Positions 5,537-8,482 of a stretch of DNA of 8,482 nucleotides are shown here, piece by piece. Position numbers and translations under genes: made by a program. The stretch is from Alphaproteobacteria bacterium. Its GTDB lineage: Bacteria; Pseudomonadota; Alphaproteobacteria; UBA11222. The DNA lies in contig DMKG01000263.1 in the NCBI GenBank assembly GCA_003454415.1, positions 1 through 8,482 on the forward strand. Reading direction: 5' to 3'. Positions within the stretch are counted from its first letter, which is position 1. Each line of letters opens with the position of its first letter. Under the pieces are notes generated by a model. It had not been told where the DNA came from. It worked only from the letters and a program-made list of their open reading frames with translations, and made no database searches.

Positions 5537-6922
5537 CTAGGCCGTAAGGGAATCGGCATGATCGATGGATGGCGCGGGGATGCTGACGCCTGCATCCCTG
5601 TAAGCATTCAGCTTGTTGCGCAGAGTGCGGATTGAGATGCCAAGAATATTGGCTGCGTGGGTCCGGTTGCCGAGGCAATGGCTGAGGGTATTGATAATCA
5701 GATCCTGTTCGACGTCCGCGACTGTACGGCCCACCATGCCACGCACGGCGTCTTCCGCCGCGAAAGCCGCAAGCGAGGCTGGACTTCTGCTATTTATCGA
5801 GGCAGCGCCGGGTTGTGGTGAAGTTCCGTCCGGAAGAACGATCGCGCTGGCTTCAATTTCATTTTCCTGCGAGAGCAGTAAAGCCCGGTGAATGGTGTTT
5901 TCAAGCTCGCGCACATTTCCCTTCCAGGGGTGGTTCTGCAGAACCTTCTGGCCAGTGGTGGAAATGTTTTTAGGTTTTATGCCGTTGCTTTTGGCGTATT
6001 TTCCCACAAAATAATTCGCCAGGGTCAGGATGTCGGAGGGGCGCGCCCGCAGGGGCGGTATGGATAAATTGACGACATTCAGCCGGTAGAGAAGATCTTC
6101 GCGAAAGGCGCCGTTACGCACCGCCTGGACCAGATCCACATTCGATGTGGCGATGATGCGGATATCAACCTTTACAGGCCTGTTGCCGCCTACCCTGTCG
6201 ATTTCCCTTTCCTGTACGGCGCGCAACAGTTTCGCCTGCAGGCGCACGTCCATTTCGCTGATTTCATCAAGCAGCATGGTGCCGCCATTGGCTTCTTCAA
6301 ACTTGCCAATACGACGCGCGACGGCGCCCGTAAAAGCGCCTTTCTCATGTCCAAACAATTCCGATTCAAGTAGATTCTCGGGAATGGCGGCGCAATTGAC
6401 CGAAATGAATGGCCTGTCGGAGCGACGTGACTTGCGGTGAACGTAACGCGCCAGAATTTCTTTTCCTGTACCGGATTCCCCAGTGATCAGTATGCTCGCC
6501 TCACTGGGCGCGATCTGATCCGCAAGCCGCAATACGGCTGACATGGCCGGATCGGAGTGAACCATTTTGTGGGATTCATCGGATATCGCTTCCAGGATGG
6601 CGGCTATCAGATTTGCGTCGGGGGGCAGTGGAATATATTCCTTTGCGCCAGCGCGGATGGCTCTTGCGGCCTGTTCGCTGTCCGCATTAATGCCACATGC
6701 GGCGACAGGCACATGGATGTGCTCGTCATTCAGTTTTTGGATAAGTCCCGCAATATCCAGTGCGATATCGACCATCAAAAGATCAGCGCCGCGCCCGCTG
6801 CGCAAAGCTATCAGCGCGTCATCTATGGTGCTGGCAACAGAAACCTTGGCGCCTTTTTCAATCGCTATTTTTGAGGCTGTTCCAATTTCCCCGTTAAGAT
6901 TGCCAATGATCAGTACTCGCAT
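5537..6922 (-). CDS. flbD: FlbD-type sigma-54-dependent transcriptional activator of flagellar genes
   Basis: FlbD activates later flagellar genes from sigma-54 promoters; in Caulobacter it is controlled by the class II assembly state through FliX. The 461-residue product has three parts. A receiver-like domain (1-113) contains V-D-I-A-L-D-I-A-G-L-I with Asp52 and G-A-K-E-Y-I-P-L-P-P-D (92-102), both typical of FlbD. An AAA+ domain follows with Walker A G-E-S-G-T-G-K-E (148-155), an intact sigma-54 contact loop G-A-F-T-G-A (195-200) and Walker B G-G-T-M-L-L-D-E-I (213-221). A Fis-type helix-turn-helix lies at about 407-441. The receiver lacks the usual acidic pair near residues 8-10 (Asn-Leu-Asn) and the conserved Lys near 99 (Leu), so ordinary phosphorelay control is unlikely. 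The ATG is preceded by GGAG six bases upstream, and the gene lies 22 bases after the stator gene. Confidence 0.96.
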   Translation of the reverse strand: MRVLIIGNLNGEIGTASKIAIEKGAKVSVASTIDDALIALRSGRGADLLMVDIALDIAGLIQKLNDEHIHVPVAACGINADSEQAARAIRAGAKEYIPLPPDANLIAAILEAISDESHKMVHSDPAMSAVLRLADQIAPSEASILITGESGTGKEILARYVHRKSRRSDRPFISVNCAAIPENLLESELFGHEKGAFTGAVARRIGKFEEANGGTMLLDEISEMDVRLQAKLLRAVQEREIDRVGGNRPVKVDIRIIATSNVDLVQAVRNGAFREDLLYRLNVVNLSIPPLRARPSDILTLANYFVGKYAKSNGIKPKNISTTGQKVLQNHPWKGNVRELENTIHRALLLSQENEIEASAIVLPDGTSPQPGAASINSRSPASLAAFAAEDAVRGMVGRTVADVEQDLIINTLSHCLGNRTHAANILGISIRTLRNKLNAYRDAGVSIPAPSIDHADSLTA

Positions 6923-6928
6923 TCTTTA

Positions 6929-6932
6929 CTCC
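6929..6932 (-). promoter_or_regulatory. Ribosome binding site of flbD
   Basis: On the minus strand the sequence reads GGAG, then TAAAGA, then ATG. The six-base spacing is good and supports the start at 6922. Confidence 0.7.
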
Positions 6933-6944
6933 ATGATTTGGTAT

Positions 6945-7712
6945 TCAGTTAAAATAACGCACCCGTTTCGATGGCGGCAGGATGGCATTGATCAGCATCT
7001 CAAGACGGCGGGGGTTTTCCTGCCGGCTTATGGAGGCCGCCCCCAGGGCGTAAACATTCAGAATCAAGGCCTCGATCGCCGAATTGCGTTCAAGCTTAGA
7101 CGCCAACGGCGCCAGTATCATGTTGGAGAGAACCGCCCCATACAGGGTGGTCAGCAGCGCAAGCGCCATGGAAGGGCCAATCGTGTCGGGCTGCTGCAAA
7201 TTGCCGAGAAGCTGCACAAGGCCAACCAGCGTTCCAATCAGGCCCATTGCCGGGGCGACTTCCGCAGCGCGCCGTAAAACCCCCGCACTGCGGCTGTGGC
7301 GACCGACCATTGCATTGACCTCCTGGCGCAGCATGCGGTCCAGTTCGTCAGGGGGAACGCCATCCAGCATCATGGCCAGCCCGCGCGACAGCATGGGTTT
7401 CCCAACAAGCGATTTCATCAGGCGCTCGATGTCGATTTCACCCTGGCGGCGGGCGCGTTCGGCTATCGCGATGACTTCGCGGGCCACGATCTGCACGTCA
7501 TCTCTGGAATTGAAGAGAGCCTGCAAAATCATCTTCGGCGTATTGAGCAGTTCGGGTATGGAAAACGAAATCATCGTGACGGCCATGGTTCCCCCGAATA
7601 CAATCAGCATTGAGGGAATATCAAGAAACGCCAGTGCTGAACCGCCCAGAACTATTGCAGCAATGACTAGAACTATCCCGCCGGAAAGCCCGAATATCGT
7701 TGCCAGATCCAT
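6945..7712 (-). CDS. motA: MotA/PomA-family flagellar stator subunit A (PomA-like)
   Basis: Stator subunit A forms a ring of five around two B subunits and turns ion flow into rotation. The product is 255 residues with four membrane helices at about 7-28, 33-50, 150-172 and 182-204, and a charged cytoplasmic loop of about 60-145. It starts M-D-L-A-T-I-F-G-L and aligns without gaps over the first 31 residues with Vibrio PomA as I recall it, including Asp31. The conserved motor prolines are Pro154 (V-A-P-A-M-G) and Pro202 (I-L-A-P-L). I-G-T-L-V-G and L-L-T-T-L-Y-G carry threonines found near the ion path in sodium-type PomA. This points to a PomA-like rather than an E. coli MotA-like protein, with sodium use only inferred. 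No B subunit gene is in the window. GGAGAAG lies four bases before the ATG; fliN is 27 bases upstream. Confidence 0.93.
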   Translation of the reverse strand: MDLATIFGLSGGIVLVIAAIVLGGSALAFLDIPSMLIVFGGTMAVTMISFSIPELLNTPKMILQALFNSRDDVQIVAREVIAIAERARRQGEIDIERLMKSLVGKPMLSRGLAMMLDGVPPDELDRMLRQEVNAMVGRHSRSAGVLRRAAEVAPAMGLIGTLVGLVQLLGNLQQPDTIGPSMALALLTTLYGAVLSNMILAPLASKLERNSAIEALILNVYALGAASISRQENPRRLEMLINAILPPSKRVRYFN

Positions 7713-7716
7713 ATTA

Positions 7717-7723
7717 CTTCTCC
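7717..7723 (-). promoter_or_regulatory. Ribosome binding site of the stator gene
   Basis: On the minus strand GGAGAAG is followed by TAAT and the ATG. This gives seven bases between GGAG and the start, a good site that confirms the start at 7712. Confidence 0.7.
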
Positions 7724-7739
7724 AGGAGAGGACAGCCTG

Positions 7740-8114
7740 TTACTTGCTGTCGCCCTTGATGATTTCTGTCATTGTCACGCCGAGCCGATCATCGATCACG
7801 ACTACCTCTCCACGCGCGACAAGACGGTTGTTCACGAATATGTCGATCGCTTCGCCAACCTTCCGGTCAAGCTCCACTATGGCGCCAGGGCCAAGTTTCA
7901 TTAACTGGCTGACTTCCAGATAGGCTTTGCCAAGCACGGCGGATACATTGACGGGTATGTCAAAGACCGCTTCCAGTTCTGTTGCGGAACGCGGGCGAAA
8001 GTCATCGCCAGGCCGTGACAGTTCGCTGCTCTCCGGTATCAATGCGCCGTCAGGGCCGTTCTCCAGAAGGTCATCTTCCAGATTTTTTAGCGGTATTTCC
8101 TTTTGATCACTCAT
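7740..8114 (-). CDS. fliN: Flagellar motor switch protein FliN
   Basis: FliN forms the base of the cytoplasmic C-ring, takes part in rotation switching and docks FliH for export. The 124-residue product has an acidic, probably flexible N-terminus (1-45) followed by a SpoA domain (about 46-119) with L-E-A-V-F-D-I-P-V-N-V-S-A-V-L-G, L-M-K-L-G-P-G-A-I-V-E-L-D and V-N-N-R-L-V-A-R-G-E-V-V-V-I-D-D-R-L-G-V-T-M-T-E-I, the classic FliN run. The length fits FliN and is far too short for FliM or FliY. The ATG overlaps the fliH stop by eight bases, with AAGGTGA six bases upstream inside fliH, so the two are likely coupled. The fliH-fliN order matches Caulobacter and other alphaproteobacteria. Confidence 0.97.
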   Translation of the reverse strand: MSDQKEIPLKNLEDDLLENGPDGALIPESSELSRPGDDFRPRSATELEAVFDIPVNVSAVLGKAYLEVSQLMKLGPGAIVELDRKVGEAIDIFVNNRLVARGEVVVIDDRLGVTMTEIIKGDSK

Positions 8115-8482
8115 TATCCATCACCTTGGGGAAAACGGGCTTTGTATGATTTGTGTTCCGGGACTGGGTTTCCCCGTCTCCAGTATCTTCGGGGGAGATC
8201 CCGTAACAGCTCACATAGTCCAGAACTTTCCGTTCAATGAGCGCCTGCTGCTCTCTTGAGCGGTGTGTCACTCCGCCGTCAGACCATTCAATTTGGCACT
8301 GAGCAGGCAAGGCGTCAGGATCGGCGATCAAGATCACTTTTCCTGGGTAGCCAGCCTGATGCGCGATATGATCGATATGCTTCTTGAGCTGATCTATCAG
8401 CGCTTCTTCGATGCGGATAACGATGCGGGGTTCAGCCTTCAGATGCGCGATGCATTCAACAAAAAGCTTTTCAATTTCCGCA
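8107..8482 (-). CDS. fliH: Flagellar assembly protein FliH, C-terminal part (5' truncated by window edge)
   Basis: FliH binds and restrains the FliI ATPase and tethers it to FliN and FlhA. The frame is open to the right edge; about 124 residues are visible. I translated the edge as A-E-I-E-K-L-F-V-E-C-I-A-H-L, then E-P-R-I-V-I-R-I-E-E-A-L, then P-G-K-V-I-L-I-A-D-P-D-A-L and C-Q-I-E-W-S-D-G-G. These are the signature elements of the FliH C-terminal domain: conserved strand, helix, A-D-P, and the I-E-W-x-D-G-G turn. A GTG at 8337 is in frame but internal to this domain, so it is not the start. A roughly 45-residue polar tail after the domain is weakly conserved in the family and ends eight bases inside fliN. 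FlbE is the Caulobacter name for this protein. Confidence 0.9.
   Translation of the reverse strand, partial: AEIEKLFVECIAHLKAEPRIVIRIEEALIDQLKKHIDHIAHQAGYPGKVILIADPDALPAQCQIEWSDGGVTHRSREQQALIERKVLDYVSCYGISPEDTGDGETQSRNTNHTKPVFPKVMDNE
8121..8127 (-). promoter_or_regulatory. Ribosome binding site of fliN inside the 3' end of fliH
   Basis: On the minus strand AAGGTGA is followed by six bases (TGGATA) and the ATG of fliN. It lies in the last codons of fliH and supports the start at 8114. Confidence 0.7.

Noticed and set aside
6567..7277. 236-codon open frame on the + strand across flbD and the stator gene
   Set aside because: It is antisense to two confidently identified genes, spans their junction, and its translation is Ser/Arg/Ala-rich with no family resemblance. 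It is a shadow frame.
7084..7923. 279-codon open frame on the + strand across the stator gene and fliN
   Set aside because: It is antisense to two well-supported genes and has composition typical of a shadow of GC-biased codons, with no recognisable domain.
8289..8306. TTGGCAC-like sequence resembling the -24 element of a sigma-54 promoter on the + strand
   Set aside because: There is no matching TTGC -12 element at the right distance, it lies within fliH on the wrong strand, and no gene follows it.
8107..8337. Separate 76-residue gene starting at GTG 8337
   Set aside because: The frame stays open to the right edge and the upstream residues complete the FliH C-terminal domain, so this is the end of fliH.

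Overview
The window is almost wholly a flagellar assembly and regulation locus from an alphaproteobacterium. The pointers are a FlbD-type sigma-54 activator, a short alphaproteobacterial FlhF, the order fliH-fliN-motA/pomA-flbD-flhA-flhF-flhG, and a moderate GC content of roughly the low-to-mid 50s percent. Similar arrangements are known from Rhodospirillales-like and related lineages, but I cannot name a genus. There is no rRNA, tRNA, insertion sequence or CRISPR array, and no non-coding gap longer than about 41 bases.

Layout: on the + strand at the left are the 3' end of fliI (export ATPase) and fliJ (export chaperone/stalk). They converge on a long minus-strand operon, which fills positions 1001-8482 and is read from right to left: 3' part of fliH, fliN, a PomA/MotA-type stator subunit, flbD, flhA, flhF, flhG, and a last gene of 167 codons. 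Genes in this operon overlap or are separated by 12-41 bases, so it looks like one transcription unit whose promoter lies beyond the right edge.

How the genes work together: FliH, FliI and FliJ form the cytoplasmic ATPase complex that feeds substrates to the export gate protein FlhA. FliN is the C-ring switch protein. The PomA-like protein is half of a stator. FlbD switches on later flagellar genes through sigma-54. FlhF and FlhG set flagellar place and number.

The most unusual item is the last minus-strand gene (1001-1504). It is translationally coupled to flhG and looks like a diverged member of the QueF (7-cyano-7-deazaguanine reductase) tunnelling-fold family. It keeps the RDY, Y-V-P-D, E-x-C-x-N and P-R-x-L-x-V...T-P-x-G-G framework but has lost the catalytic cysteine and the NADPH-binding motif. 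I know of no described flagellar role for such a protein, and it is the best candidate here for something undescribed. FlhG and FlhF next to it are also atypical: FlhG has no recognisable DQAxxLR activator helix and FlhF has a changed G4 motif. This leaves room for a non-standard FlhF/FlhG control arrangement.
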